DNA of 64,000 nucleotides from Rhizobium sp. NZLR1 (GTDB lineage Bacteria > Pseudomonadota > Alphaproteobacteria > Rhizobiales > Rhizobiaceae). This document shows, one piece after another, positions 1-8,852 of the stretch; the first letter of the stretch is position 1, and each line of letters begins with the position of its first letter. The notes under the pieces are model-generated. The model had not been told where the DNA came from and did no database searches. It worked only from the letters and a program-made list of their open reading frames with translations. The stretch covers positions 248,001-312,000 of the forward strand of contig NZ_CP071634.1 of the NCBI RefSeq assembly GCF_017357385.1, written 5' to 3'. The position numbers and the translations under genes were made by a program.

Positions 1-62
1 TCCTCTTTCACATGATGGGTCACCATATCCTGGCGACGGCTCAAAGCTTCACAATCTGTCAT
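1..62 (-). CDS. N-terminal edge of a minus-strand gene, possible regulator
   Basis: Only the first 20 codons are visible before the window ends. The ATG is the complement of 60-62 and is preceded, in its own direction, by a CAGGAG ribosome binding site about 9 bases upstream. The visible peptide begins MTDCEALSRRQDMV. An N-terminus of this style followed by a helix fits a GntR-type regulator divergent from the amidase gene, but too little is visible to assign a family. Confidence 0.4.
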   Translation of the reverse strand, partial: MTDCEALSRRQDMVTHHVKE

Positions 63-288
63 TTCTAAATACTCCTGCAACACATGCGGCGCCGGTCTCT
101 CGAGAGTAAACTATGGACCTGCTCTGCATGCGTGCATCATGTGTGTCTTCGATCGCGGCAATTGAAGGGGCATTCTGCAAACTCAGTGTTCAGAAAATCG
201 CACTAATAAAATGCAAAATAACGTGAAGCTCTGGTTCGCCGGAATGATCCGGGGTAATCCAGGGGGTCATCTTTCTGTGGATCGTCCC
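63..288. promoter_or_regulatory. Divergent intergenic region
   Basis: This non-coding stretch separates the leftward edge gene from the amidase gene. It contains the near-palindrome TGCATGCGTGCA at 125-136, which could be an operator for the leftward regulator. I see no convincing -35/-10 pair. An upstream in-frame ATG at 211 would extend the amidase into this region, but that extension is not family-like. Confidence 0.3.
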
Positions 289-1659
289 ATGAGTAAATCT
301 TTCGGCGCGATGTCGGTCGCGCAGCTTTCCGTCCTCATCCAAAGTGGTGCTGCCGATCCGGTCGATGTGGCCGAGGCTGTCTTCGAATCCATCGCCGATT
401 ACGCCGACAAAGCCGTTTTCACCACGCTGCTGGAAAGCCGGGGGATGGATGAGGCGCGCGCCGCCTCCAGGCGTTTGCGGGAAGGGCGCTCGCTCGGATT
501 GCTGGATGGCATTCCGATCGCCTGGAAGGATCTTTTCGACATCGAAGGCCTGCCGACAACCGCGGGTTCCGTCGTGCTGGGCGGGGAGGCGCCGGCCGAG
601 CGCGATGCGGCCGTCGTCGCTTTCCTCAGGCAGGCGGGCATGGTCGCTATCGGCCGCACCAATATGAGCGAATTCGCCTTTTCGGGCCTCGGCATCAATC
701 CGCATTACGGCACGCCGGTCAATCCACGCGGCACCGACCTCCGGCGCATTCCGGGCGGCTCGTCTTCCGGCGCCGGTGTTGCGGTCGCCGCCGGGCTGGT
801 GCCGGTCGCCATGGGCACGGATACCGGCGGCTCAGTGCGTATTCCCGCCGCCCTGAACGGCATCGTCGGCTACAAGGCAACCCGGGGCCGTCACGCGATG
901 GAGGGCGTCTATCCGCTGGCAAAGAGCCTGGATTCGTTGGGACCGCTCTGCCGCACCGTCAGGGACGCAGTCTGGATCGATGCGGCGATGCGCGGGCTGA
1001 CGGCACCTGACGCCGCTGAGCGCCCGCTGCAAGGACTGGAATTGCTCGTGCCCGAGAATGTCGTTTTCGACGGGGCCGAACCGGGCGTGATTGCCGCGTT
1101 CGAGGCAGCTTTGGAACGTCTTCAAAAGGCCGGAGTCCATGTCGCCCGCGCCGTCATTCCCGCCTTCGACGAGATTTTCGATCTGATGACGAGATATGGT
1201 CCGCTGGTGACGGCGGAGGCTTTCGCGCTTCACCGTGAACGCTTGGCCGGGCCGGACGCGGACAGGATGGATCACCGTGTCGTCATGCGCACCCGCTTGG
1301 GAAGCAGGACGACACTGGCCGATTACCTGGCGATCCTCGAGGCGCGCAGCCGCCTGATCGCGGAAGTCGAGCGCCTTGTCGGCCACCGGCTGCTCGCTTT
1401 TCCGACCGTCGCCCATATCGCTCCGCCGATTGGTCCGTTGGAGCAGGACGACGAACTGTTCTTCGCGACGAACAACAAGACGTTGCGCAACACCGCGCTC
1501 GGCAATTTCCTCGACTGGTGCGGCGTTTCCATTCCTTGCGGTACCGGCGAGGCGGGCATGCCGGTCGGCCTGCTGCTCTCGGCCACCGCCCGTCGCGATG
1601 AGGTGCTGCTCGGCGTTACCCTTGCCGCCGAACCGGTCGTGCGTGGCGATTTCGCCTGA
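289..1659 (+). CDS. Amidase signature family hydrolase
   Basis: The product is about 456 residues and belongs to the amidase signature (GatA-like) family, which hydrolyses carboxamides with a Ser-cisSer-Lys triad. The lysine is K80 in AWKDLFD. The glycine/serine-rich signature GGSSSGAG spans about 156-163, and the nucleophilic serine is S182 in DTGGSVRIPA. The C-terminal part (NFLDWCGVSIPCG) is also typical. I prefer the ATG at 289 to the one at 211 because the family usually starts shortly before a helix like AMSVAQLS. No signal peptide is present. The next gene follows 66 bases downstream on the same strand, so the two may be cotranscribed. The substrate cannot be read from the sequence; allophanate, indoleacetamide or other amides are all possible. 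Confidence 0.85.
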   Translation: MSKSFGAMSVAQLSVLIQSGAADPVDVAEAVFESIADYADKAVFTTLLESRGMDEARAASRRLREGRSLGLLDGIPIAWKDLFDIEGLPTTAGSVVLGGEAPAERDAAVVAFLRQAGMVAIGRTNMSEFAFSGLGINPHYGTPVNPRGTDLRRIPGGSSSGAGVAVAAGLVPVAMGTDTGGSVRIPAALNGIVGYKATRGRHAMEGVYPLAKSLDSLGPLCRTVRDAVWIDAAMRGLTAPDAAERPLQGLELLVPENVVFDGAEPGVIAAFEAALERLQKAGVHVARAVIPAFDEIFDLMTRYGPLVTAEAFALHRERLAGPDADRMDHRVVMRTRLGSRTTLADYLAILEARSRLIAEVERLVGHRLLAFPTVAHIAPPIGPLEQDDELFFATNNKTLRNTALGNFLDWCGVSIPCGTGEAGMPVGLLLSATARRDEVLLGVTLAAEPVVRGDFA

Positions 1660-1725
1660 AATGGCCATTGAACTACCGGGTTTTTGTTGCGATTGATGGC
1701 CTCAGGAGATGCTGGAGGAAAGTAC

Positions 1726-2586
1726 GTGCAGGATATGCAAAACGGACGCTTCGCGGTTTCGACGTGGTCATTGCATCGGCTGCTCGGTGCCGTCCACGGC
1801 TATAGCCCCGATCCTGACAAAAGCGCGGCGCCCAGGGAACCCTATGGCCCTGGCGCGGCGGCCTTGATCGACATGCCTGCGGCGCTGGCGGCGCGCGGCA
1901 TCAACCGGCTTGAGGTATGTTCCTTCCATCTGCCGAGCCTCGACGCCGGCTATCTCGGCGAATTGCGCGATGCGCTGGCGTCGTCGAACGTGCTGTTTCA
2001 GACGCTGCTCGTCGAGGATGGCGATCCGAGCCATGCCGAGACAGCCGAACGCGACGTCAAATGGATGGCGGAGTGGATCGACACTGCCGCTTCCCTCGGG
2101 GCGCAGCGGATGCGCGTCATCGCCGGCAAACAGACGCCGACGGACGAAAATCTTAGCCGCGCCGCCCGACACCTGAACTGGCTGGCAGACGAAGCGGAAG
2201 GCAGCGGCGTGCGTGTCGTCGTCGAGAACTGGTTCGACCTGCTGCCGTCGCCGGTCGAGATGAACTGGCTGCTGGACCGGCTGGACGGCAAGGTCGGCCT
2301 CAACGGCGACCTCGGCAATTGGGCAGCGCCCGCGAAATATGAAGGCCTGGCCGACATCATGCGCCGTGCCGAGATCTGCCACGCTAAGGCCGACTACAGT
2401 GTTGGCGGCCTCGATGCCGACGATTACCGCAAGTGCCTGGAAATGTGCGAAAGGGCCGGTTACGCCGGCCCCTTCACGCTAATCTACGACTCACCGTTTT
2501 TTCCCGACGAATGGGACGGCATCCTGCTGCAAAAGCAGTTCATCGAGGATTTCCTTCGCGAGGCGCCGGCCCGCAGGACGGCCTGA
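1726..2586 (+). CDS. Sugar phosphate isomerase/epimerase-like TIM-barrel protein
   Basis: The product is about 286 residues with the xylose-isomerase-like TIM-barrel fold (AP endonuclease family 2). Family-type strand ends are visible: RLEVCSFHL, MRVIAGKQT, VRVVVENW (the metal-binding glutamate strand), VGLNGDLGNW and ICHAKADY (a metal-binding histidine strand). I place the start at the GTG at 1726, seven bases after a GGAGG; an ATG at 1735 is the alternative. Such proteins isomerise or epimerise sugars, inositol derivatives or hydroxypyruvate. The neighbouring amidase suggests a small catabolic unit, but the substrate is unknown. It ends 18 bases before the convergent sulfatase gene. Confidence 0.75.
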   Translation: MQDMQNGRFAVSTWSLHRLLGAVHGYSPDPDKSAAPREPYGPGAAALIDMPAALAARGINRLEVCSFHLPSLDAGYLGELRDALASSNVLFQTLLVEDGDPSHAETAERDVKWMAEWIDTAASLGAQRMRVIAGKQTPTDENLSRAARHLNWLADEAEGSGVRVVVENWFDLLPSPVEMNWLLDRLDGKVGLNGDLGNWAAPAKYEGLADIMRRAEICHAKADYSVGGLDADDYRKCLEMCERAGYAGPFTLIYDSPFFPDEWDGILLQKQFIEDFLREAPARRTA

Positions 2587-2604
2587 TCCCGAAGCAGTTT
2601 TCGC

Positions 2605-4119
2605 TCATTCCTCACGCGGAAACCTCTGGCTTTCCTCCAGCACGTTCAGGTCCATGTGATTGCGCATATAGCGTTCCGAGGCCTTCTGCAGCGGTTGATA
2701 GTCCCAGGGATAATAGGCGCCGTTGCGCAGCGCTGCGTAGACCACCCAGCGGCGCGCTTGGCTTTCACGCACGGCGGCGTCGAATTCGGCAAGGTTCCAA
2801 CGCCGCCTGGCCTGGTCGGCAAGCCCTGCCAAGGTTTCGGCATGGACCGGGTCGGCTGCCAGATTGTCCAATTCCCTCGGGTCGGCTTCGAGATCGAACA
2901 GCATCGGCGGGTCTTTATCGCAGAGCGAAAGCTTGTATCGACCGTCCCTGATGCAGACGAGCGGTGCTTCGGAACCTTCGGCGGCATATTCCATCGGTAC
3001 CGGCCCACGGCTGCCGATGCCCTCGGCCAGTGCCGTCAGATCCTCGCCCTCGGTCCATGGTTTCAATGAGGCGATATCGATGCCGGCAAGAGCCGCCAGC
3101 GTCGGCGTCACGTCGAGAGTGGAGACAGGCTGATCGATGCGCTTGGGTGTCCAGCCGGGGACTGAGATCATCAGCGGAACGCGGGCCGATCCTTCGAAAA
3201 AGTTCATCTTGAACCAGAGGCCGCGGTCCCCGAGCATGTCGCCATGGTCGGAAACGAACAGGATGATCGTGTTCTCGGCCATACGGCTGCGTTCCAGCAC
3301 ACCGAGAATCTCGCCGATCTTCTCGTCGACATAGGAGATATTGGCGAAATAGCCCTGCCTTGCCCGCCTGATCTGTTCGCGGCTGATGTCGAAAGCATCA
3401 TGGTCGCAGGCTTTCATCAGGCGCTGCGAGTGCGGGTCCTGTCGCTCGAAGGCAATCGGCGCCACCGCCGGGTCAAGGACCGGGCAATCCTCGTAGAGGT
3501 CCCAGAATTTGCGGCGCGCGACATAGGGATCGTGCGGATGGGTGAAGCTGACGGTCAGGCACCAGGGGCGTCCGTCGTGGGCGCGTGAGAGGTCGAACAG
3601 CTTGCGGCTGGCGTGGTAGGCGACCTCGTCGTCATATTCCATCTGGTTGGTAATCTCGGCAACGCCGGCGCCGGTCACTGAACCCAAATTGTGATACCAC
3701 CAGTCTATGCGCTCGCCGGGCTTGCTGTAGTCGGGCGTCCAGCCGAAGTCGGCCGGATAGATGTCTGTCGTCAGGCGCTCCTCGAAGCCATGCAACTGGT
3801 CGGGGCCGACGAAATGCATCTTGCCGGAAAGCGCCGTCTGGTATCCGGCGGCGCGCAGATGATGCGCGTAGGTCGGAATGTCGGAGGCGAATTCCGCGGC
3901 ATTGTCATAGACCCGCGTTCGGCTCGGCAATTGCCCGGACATGAAAGACGCCCGTGCCGGTGCGCAGAGCGGGCTTGCGGTATAGGCATTGGCGAAACGA
4001 ACGGAACGTTCCGCCAACGATTTCAGGTGCGGCGCATGAAGAAAATCGGCAGGCCCATCGGGAAACAAGGTGCCGTTCAACTGATCGACCATCAGGATGA
4101 GAATATTCGGACGCGCCAT
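2605..4119 (-). CDS. betC: Choline-sulfatase
   Basis: The product is a 504-residue type I sulfatase. The formylglycine motif C-x-P-x-R is C52-A-P-A-R56, and an N-terminal metal-binding aspartate lies in ILMVDQLN. The stretches LFPDGPADFLHAPHL and ASPLCAPARASFMSGQ closely resemble rhizobial BetC, which hydrolyses choline-O-sulfate to choline and sulfate, feeding glycine betaine synthesis and supplying sulfur. The cytoplasmic location is supported by the absence of a signal peptide. The start is the ATG ending at 4119. It is divergent from a LysR gene of the type that accompanies choline sulfatases in alpha- and gammaproteobacteria. The transporter and betAB are not in this window. Confidence 0.9.
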   Translation of the reverse strand: MARPNILILMVDQLNGTLFPDGPADFLHAPHLKSLAERSVRFANAYTASPLCAPARASFMSGQLPSRTRVYDNAAEFASDIPTYAHHLRAAGYQTALSGKMHFVGPDQLHGFEERLTTDIYPADFGWTPDYSKPGERIDWWYHNLGSVTGAGVAEITNQMEYDDEVAYHASRKLFDLSRAHDGRPWCLTVSFTHPHDPYVARRKFWDLYEDCPVLDPAVAPIAFERQDPHSQRLMKACDHDAFDISREQIRRARQGYFANISYVDEKIGEILGVLERSRMAENTIILFVSDHGDMLGDRGLWFKMNFFEGSARVPLMISVPGWTPKRIDQPVSTLDVTPTLAALAGIDIASLKPWTEGEDLTALAEGIGSRGPVPMEYAAEGSEAPLVCIRDGRYKLSLCDKDPPMLFDLEADPRELDNLAADPVHAETLAGLADQARRRWNLAEFDAAVRESQARRWVVYAALRNGAYYPWDYQPLQKASERYMRNHMDLNVLEESQRFPREE

Positions 4120-4215
4120 GCGGCTTCCCTTTTTGTCATTTGAAGGTTTTATCAAAGCTTCTATCATTACGCTTGTAAAGGCGACATTTTTCGATGGATG
4201 CCAAAAGGATTCTTT
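4120..4215. promoter_or_regulatory. betC / LysR divergent promoter region
   Basis: This 96-base AT-richer gap lies between betC and the divergent LysR gene. LysR proteins normally bind such shared regions and act on both genes, so the operator is expected here. I do not see a clear T-N11-A palindrome that I would single out. Confidence 0.45.
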
Positions 4216-5118
4216 ATGTCAGATCGTCTGCCGGAACTTGGATGGATGCGCATCTTCGTCGAGGTCGCAAGGCTCGGCAGCTTTTCGGCGGCGGCCGGCG
4301 CCCTTGGCCTCACGCAGCCTGCCGTCAGCTATCAGATCCGCCGGCGGGAAGAGCAATTCGGCGTCAACCTGCTGCGCCGCCAGCATCGCGGTGTCGAGCT
4401 GACCGCGGCGGGGGAGCGGCTTTTTGTGGTCGCCGCCAAGGCGGTCGCTGACATCGATGCACTCGCCCGCAACTTCCGTGCCGAAGCCCAAAGACCGGTC
4501 GCCCGGCTGAGAACCGACTATGCCTTTTCGTCGCTCTGGCTGATCCCGCGCATGGACGGCTTCCGGCTTCTTCATCCGGAAACGGATATACAGATCGTCG
4601 CGACGCAGCGGTTTGCTGCGGGCTTTCGCGACGAGGCGGATGTTGCGGTCGTTTTCGGCACGCGGGCGGAATTCGGCGCCATCGGCACGCTTCTGCTGCG
4701 GGAAAAGGTCGTGCCGGTCTGCACGCAGGGCTTTCTCGATCGCAATGGCCCGTTCGACGATCCGGGGCAGCTTGCCAAGGCGGTTCTAATCCATCTCGAC
4801 ACGCCGATGCCATCGCCCTGGTTCGACTGGCGCAGTTATCTGACCGAATTCTCCGTCCTTCGCGACGCCCATGCCGGCCGCGGCGATATAAGCTTCAATA
4901 CTTATTCGCTGGTCGTTCAGGCTGCGCTGAGCGGGCAGGGCGTGGCGATCGGCTGGATGGGTCTCGTCGATACGCTGCTCTCCGCCCGCATGCTGGTGCA
5001 AGCCGGGCCGCCGCTCGAGTCCCGCGACCGCGGTTACTGGCTGATCCCGCCGCAATCGGCCAATGTCGATAGCGAGAGGCTCAGCAGCTGGCTGGTGAAG
5101 GAAGCCGACGGGCCCTGA
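4216..5118 (+). CDS. LysR-family regulator, probable choline sulfate utilisation regulator
   Basis: The product is 300 residues. It has an N-terminal winged helix-turn-helix (ARLGSFSAAAGALGL with TQPAVSYQIRRRE) and a LysR substrate-binding domain from about residue 90 to the end. The start is the ATG at 4216, which follows AAAAGGA; the ATG 18 bases upstream lacks a good site. It is transcribed divergently from the choline sulfatase gene, the arrangement known for the dedicated choline-sulfate LysR regulators. It therefore probably activates betC in response to choline sulfate or choline. Specificity is inferred from context only. Confidence 0.85.
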   Translation: MSDRLPELGWMRIFVEVARLGSFSAAAGALGLTQPAVSYQIRRREEQFGVNLLRRQHRGVELTAAGERLFVVAAKAVADIDALARNFRAEAQRPVARLRTDYAFSSLWLIPRMDGFRLLHPETDIQIVATQRFAAGFRDEADVAVVFGTRAEFGAIGTLLLREKVVPVCTQGFLDRNGPFDDPGQLAKAVLIHLDTPMPSPWFDWRSYLTEFSVLRDAHAGRGDISFNTYSLVVQAALSGQGVAIGWMGLVDTLLSARMLVQAGPPLESRDRGYWLIPPQSANVDSERLSSWLVKEADGP

Positions 5119-5228
5119 CCTTCCAGACGCCGTATTGCATCCGGAATATGTGCGGGCGGGGAAAGAAGCCTTGTCATGAACGAAGCCGATCGACATTGTG
5201 GCATCGATTCACACGGAAGGGCCGAAGC

Positions 5229-5432
5229 ATGTTGCGAACTGCCGGATATGTCGTTGGGCTACTGATGATCCTCCTGGGACTGATCTGGGTCGCACAGGGA
5301 AGCGGCTATTTTCCCTATCCGTCGTCCAGTTTCATGATCAACCAAAGCATCTGGATCGTCTGGGGAGCCATCCTGGCTGCGGCCGGGCTCGCCGTGACAA
5401 TAACGATTTCACGGCTGCGCCGGCGAGGATGA
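5229..5432 (+). CDS. Small two-helix membrane protein, unknown function
   Basis: The product is 67 residues. It has a hydrophobic helix at about 5-21 (GYVVGLLMILLGLIWVA), a short loop (YFPYPSSSF) and a second helix at about 40-58, ending in a basic tail RLRRRG. This is a typical short inner-membrane protein with both ends probably cytoplasmic. The ATG at 5229 has a weak GAAGG site. A longer in-frame start at 5148 would add a hydrophilic, unconserved-looking extension. I do not recognise a specific function. Confidence 0.6.
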   Translation: MLRTAGYVVGLLMILLGLIWVAQGSGYFPYPSSSFMINQSIWIVWGAILAAAGLAVTITISRLRRRG

Positions 5433-5531
5433 GCCGGCAACCGTGCAGGGCTTCGCAGGAATTCGGCATCGAAGAATTCCTCGAAGTGAAAATAGGGCCG
5501 TTGGCGGCCTGTCGAAATCGAGGAGAATGGC

Positions 5532-6326
5532 ATGAGCGCAGCTGATATCGACGGTTTCGCGGCACGGATCAGGAACCACCAGGGCGGCATGATCTCCGCC
5601 TGGGTGGGTATTCCGGACGCCACGCTCGCCAACCACCTGGCGCAGGAGGCTTTCGACGCCGTCGTACTGGATATGCAGCACGGTATGTGGGACATGCCGG
5701 CGGCAGCAAACGCCGTCGGCCAGGTGCGCCTCGCCGGCAAACCAGCCTTGGCGCGCATACCGGTCGGCGATTTCGCCTCCGCCTCGCGCCTGCTCGACGC
5801 CGGCGCCTCCGGCATCATCGCGCCAATGATCAATTCGGCCGAAGACGCGCAAGCCTTCGTCAGGACCACGAAATATCCGCCGCTCGGCGAGCGCAGCTGG
5901 GGACCGTCGCTGGCGCTGAACCACACCGGCCTGTCCGCCGACGATTATCTGAAAAACGCCAACGCGCTGACCGTCGCCATCGCCATGGTCGAAACCCGGG
6001 CGGCGCTCGAGGCGATCGACGGCATTCTCGGCGTTGCCGGCATCGACGGTATCTTCGTCGGTCCGTCCGACCTTTCGATCGCGCTGTCGAACGGCGACCA
6101 GGTGGCGCCGAACGCCGCGGAGATCGATAGCGCCATGCAGCATGCCGTCTCGCGCTGCCGCGCCCACGGCAAATTCGCCTGCGCCTATGCCGCCGACGGC
6201 GAGCGGGCCGGCGAATTGCTTAAATTCGGCTTCGATCTGGTCATTGCCGGCGCCGAGACCACGCAACTGCGCTCCGGCGCCCGCCGCGCCATCAATGCTG
6301 CCCGCAGGATCGCTTCGGGCAGCTGA
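5532..6326 (+). CDS. HpcH/HpaI family class II aldolase
   Basis: The product is 264 residues and belongs to the HpcH/HpaI family, metal-dependent aldolases that cleave 2-keto-3-deoxy acids to pyruvate and an aldehyde. Family features include VVLDMQHG (catalytic histidine H50), a phosphate/keto-acid-binding arginine in LARIP, VAMVETRAALEAID with the metal-binding glutamate, and IFVGPSDLS with the metal-binding aspartate. The residue before H50 is Q, where many homologues have E. It starts after GAGGAGAATGGC. It stands alone, followed by about 700 bases without a gene, so its substrate cannot be inferred from neighbours. Confidence 0.85.
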   Translation: MSAADIDGFAARIRNHQGGMISAWVGIPDATLANHLAQEAFDAVVLDMQHGMWDMPAAANAVGQVRLAGKPALARIPVGDFASASRLLDAGASGIIAPMINSAEDAQAFVRTTKYPPLGERSWGPSLALNHTGLSADDYLKNANALTVAIAMVETRAALEAIDGILGVAGIDGIFVGPSDLSIALSNGDQVAPNAAEIDSAMQHAVSRCRAHGKFACAYAADGERAGELLKFGFDLVIAGAETTQLRSGARRAINAARRIASGS

Positions 6327-7036
6327 TCCGAGCGCCCCCCATTGCACAGTTCCTCTCCGGGCACGTATTTTTGCGCTTGGGCCAGCCCGTAGATTATGTG
6401 CTGCATGAGGGGTGCCTCGCCGCTACTGCAACCCGTTTCTCACGCCGCCATGAACTGAACATGATCGACCATATGGGTTATGGGATAGAGGGTATTTACC
6501 GCCTCCAATGCCAACGGCTCTTTCGCGATTATGAACTTCGCGAGCCCAACATGGAAGCCGATAATTCACGGACCGGTAAAGACTGCGATCAGCTGAAACT
6601 CCTCTCATGTCAGCTCAGTGTTGGTTTCGATGCACCTGTCCCGCAATGACGGACACAATCGAAAGGTCGCCACGAGCATCCATTTTCGGAGTTCATTGAC
6701 AGTTCCCGCAAAAAAGCTTTCCGGCCATCGCGCTGCATAGTGCCTTCAGCGCGGCTTGATTTCGAGCTCGTAGCCGCCGGGGCCCTCGCTTCGCTTTTCG
6801 GAGGGTTCACGAAGGGGAGCGTCATAGCAGGCGGTTTAACTAAATATCACGCGACTCCCGTGTCGAAGTTTCGGCTGGTTACTCCAACGCACAAGCCCTC
6901 AATGGGTATTTCGATTTTATTGCATGACTAAACAGCGCGAAAAGGAACGCATTGGCCAACCCTTCGCAATCGCCCCAATTGTCTTTTCATGCATCAACGA
7001 TACACTTGCATTTAGATCGAAATCTCGTAAACTCTT
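6327..7036. other. Long intergenic stretch without a supported gene
   Basis: About 700 bases lie between the aldolase gene and the lrp promoter region. Short open frames exist on both strands, but none has a recognisable domain, a good ribosome binding site or codon use like the neighbours. The base composition becomes clearly AT-richer towards 6830-7036, consistent with decayed sequence followed by the lrp promoter. Confidence 0.5.
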
Positions 7037-7082
7037 TTTCATATTAGAAAGAAAGAGCCATAAATTCTTTCCATTTATGAAA
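7037..7082. promoter_or_regulatory. Interrupted palindrome just upstream of the lrp start
   Basis: The left arm (7037-7053) is TTTCATA, then TTA, then GAAAGAA. The right arm (7065-7082) is TTCTTTC, then CATT, then TATGAAA. Both seven-base pairs of arm segments are perfectly complementary, separated by an 11-base loop. The element ends 10 bases before the regulator's TTG start. It could be an operator for autoregulation by the Lrp protein or, if transcribed, a hairpin in the leader that hides the ribosome binding site. Confidence 0.6.
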
Positions 7083-7092
7083 GACAGAGCCT

Positions 7093-7599
7093 TTGCGCGA
7101 ACATCTCGATCAGACCGACCGGCGACTGGTCAAGCTGCTGTCGCAGGATGCGCAGCTTGGCGTCAATCGCCTCGCCGAGAAGATGGCGATCTCGGTTCCG
7201 ACCGTGCGCGTGCGGCTGCGCGGTCTCGTGGGCCGCAACCTGCTCAAGATCGTCGGATTGCTGAACCTGACCGAGCGCCCCGAATTGATTTCAGCCATCG
7301 TCGGCATCAATGCGCAGGGACGCGGCCGCGCACGGGAACTGGCGCAGCGCATCTCCGAGCTGCCTTTCGTGAACTCGGCCTGCGTGGTCACCGGACGTTT
7401 CGACATTATCGTCGACGTGACCGTGGCCGGTGATGTTGACGATCTCTACCGTGTCACCAGCGAGCTGATCCCCGGCGCGGGCGAGCCGGGCGAAATCGTG
7501 CGCAGCGAGACCTTCGTCGTCATGGCCGCATGCAACAAGTGGGTCAGCCTGCCGGAAGGCTGCTGGTCCGACGAGAATATGCGAAAGGAAACCGCATGA
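7093..7599 (+). CDS. Lrp/AsnC-family transcriptional regulator
   Basis: The product is 168 residues. It has an N-terminal helix-turn-helix (LDQTDRRLVKLLSQD to VRVRLRGLVGRNL, about residues 5-52) and a C-terminal RAM ligand-binding domain (FVNSACVVTGRFDIIVDVT). The only possible start in frame is the TTG at 7093, because a stop codon lies at 7078-7080; the resulting N-terminus LREHLDQTD matches the usual family length. The stop overlaps the next gene's ATG (ATGA). It most likely senses an amino acid and controls the downstream dehydrogenase and transporter genes. Confidence 0.85.
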   Translation: MREHLDQTDRRLVKLLSQDAQLGVNRLAEKMAISVPTVRVRLRGLVGRNLLKIVGLLNLTERPELISAIVGINAQGRGRARELAQRISELPFVNSACVVTGRFDIIVDVTVAGDVDDLYRVTSELIPGAGEPGEIVRSETFVVMAACNKWVSLPEGCWSDENMRKETA

Positions 7600-8759
7600 A
7601 GATCGCGGTCCTCGGCGGCCTCGGCCTACAAGGCCGGGCGGCGATCGCCGATCTCGTCGCCAGCGACGGTGTCGAGCAAGTGGTCTGTGTCGATATCGCG
7701 CCGGATGGCGCGGCCCGGCTTGGCGGCCTGACCGACCTTACCCGCATACGTTTCGTCGTGCCGGAAGGTCCGATCGGTCCGGTGCTGGCGGATGTGATCA
7801 GGGATGCCGACGCCGTCATCGACCTCTTGCCACAGCCGCTGATGCGCGAGGCGGTGCTGGCGGCGATCGCCACGTGCACGCCGCTGGTCACCACCAATTA
7901 CGGCAAGGCCATTGCCGATCTCGCTCCCGCGGCTACGGCAGCGGGCGTTTCGATCATGACCGAATGCGGGCTCGACCCCGGCATCGACCTTGTGCTCTAT
8001 GCGCGGGCCGCCCGGCAATTCGAAACCATCACCTCCATCGATTCCTATTGCGGCGGCGTCCCCGAGCCGAAAGCGATGACCAAGCCGCTATGCTACAAGG
8101 TGAGCTGGAACTTCGACATGGTTTTGATGAGCCAGAATCGCGACAGCGTGCTGATCGAGGACGGCGAGCGGGTCGAGGTGCCGGCCCGCCGGCAACACGA
8201 CAATCGCTTCATCCATCAGATCGAGGTCGCAGGCCTCGGCAGGCTGGAGGCCTTCCCGAATGGCGATGCGCTCCATTATGCCGGCATGCTCGGCTCTGCC
8301 AAGGGGCTGCAGCGCAGTGGCCGCTATTCGCTGCGCTGGCCGGGCTGGTCGGCGTTCTGGGCTCCGCTGAAGGAACTCGGCTTCCTCTCTGAAGACAAAG
8401 TGCCTGGCCTTGGCGCCAGCCCGCGCGAATTTCTCGGCCGGATGCTCGGTCCCCAATTGCAGTATGGCGCCGACGAGAAGGATCTTTGCGTGATGCGCAA
8501 TGTCTTTTCCGGCAGCAAAGGCGGCCGCCGCAAAACAGTGACATCGGACCTGAGCATAGCGCGCGACCTGACCTCTGGACTGTTCGGCATGAGCCGCGGC
8601 GTCGGCTATCCCGCCAGCATCGTGGCGCAGATGCTGGCGCGCGGCGAAATCGCCGAGCCCGGCCTGCTCAACCCGCTGATGCATGTGCCGGACGGCCACT
8701 TCTTCGACGAATTGGCCAGGCGCGGCATCCGGGTTTCCGAGACGGTTAGCTGGGATTGA
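7596..8759 (+). CDS. Saccharopine dehydrogenase-family oxidoreductase
   Basis: The product is 387 residues. An N-terminal Rossmann fold opens with MKIAVLGGLGLQGRAA, a GGxGxxG dinucleotide-binding loop. VTTNYGKAIADLA and the hallmark ECGLDPGIDLVL follow, as in saccharopine dehydrogenase and L-lysine dehydrogenase-like enzymes. The C-terminal half carries the catalytic domain. The start is translationally coupled to the Lrp gene by an ATGA overlap. Placed between an amino acid regulator and an amino acid importer, it probably oxidises or reductively modifies an imported amino acid such as lysine, ornithine or a related compound. The exact substrate is an inference. Confidence 0.8.
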   Translation: MKIAVLGGLGLQGRAAIADLVASDGVEQVVCVDIAPDGAARLGGLTDLTRIRFVVPEGPIGPVLADVIRDADAVIDLLPQPLMREAVLAAIATCTPLVTTNYGKAIADLAPAATAAGVSIMTECGLDPGIDLVLYARAARQFETITSIDSYCGGVPEPKAMTKPLCYKVSWNFDMVLMSQNRDSVLIEDGERVEVPARRQHDNRFIHQIEVAGLGRLEAFPNGDALHYAGMLGSAKGLQRSGRYSLRWPGWSAFWAPLKELGFLSEDKVPGLGASPREFLGRMLGPQLQYGADEKDLCVMRNVFSGSKGGRRKTVTSDLSIARDLTSGLFGMSRGVGYPASIVAQMLARGEIAEPGLLNPLMHVPDGHFFDELARRGIRVSETVSWD

Positions 8760-8852
8760 GGATTTTCGAACGCGGTCGCCGCCGGCAACGGCACCGCCGT
8801 TCAAAAGGCACCCAAGGGTGGGAACGACAACGATAACAGGGAGGAATGCCAG

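Noticed and set aside
6371..6649. A 92-codon plus-strand open frame after the aldolase gene
   Set aside because: No family resemblance, poor ribosome binding site and AT-rich mixed codon use; it is treated as non-coding.
8760..8852. Hairpin GAACG..CGTTC between the dehydrogenase and binding-protein genes as a terminator
   Set aside because: The stem is imperfect and lacks a T-run, and the genes around it look like one operon.
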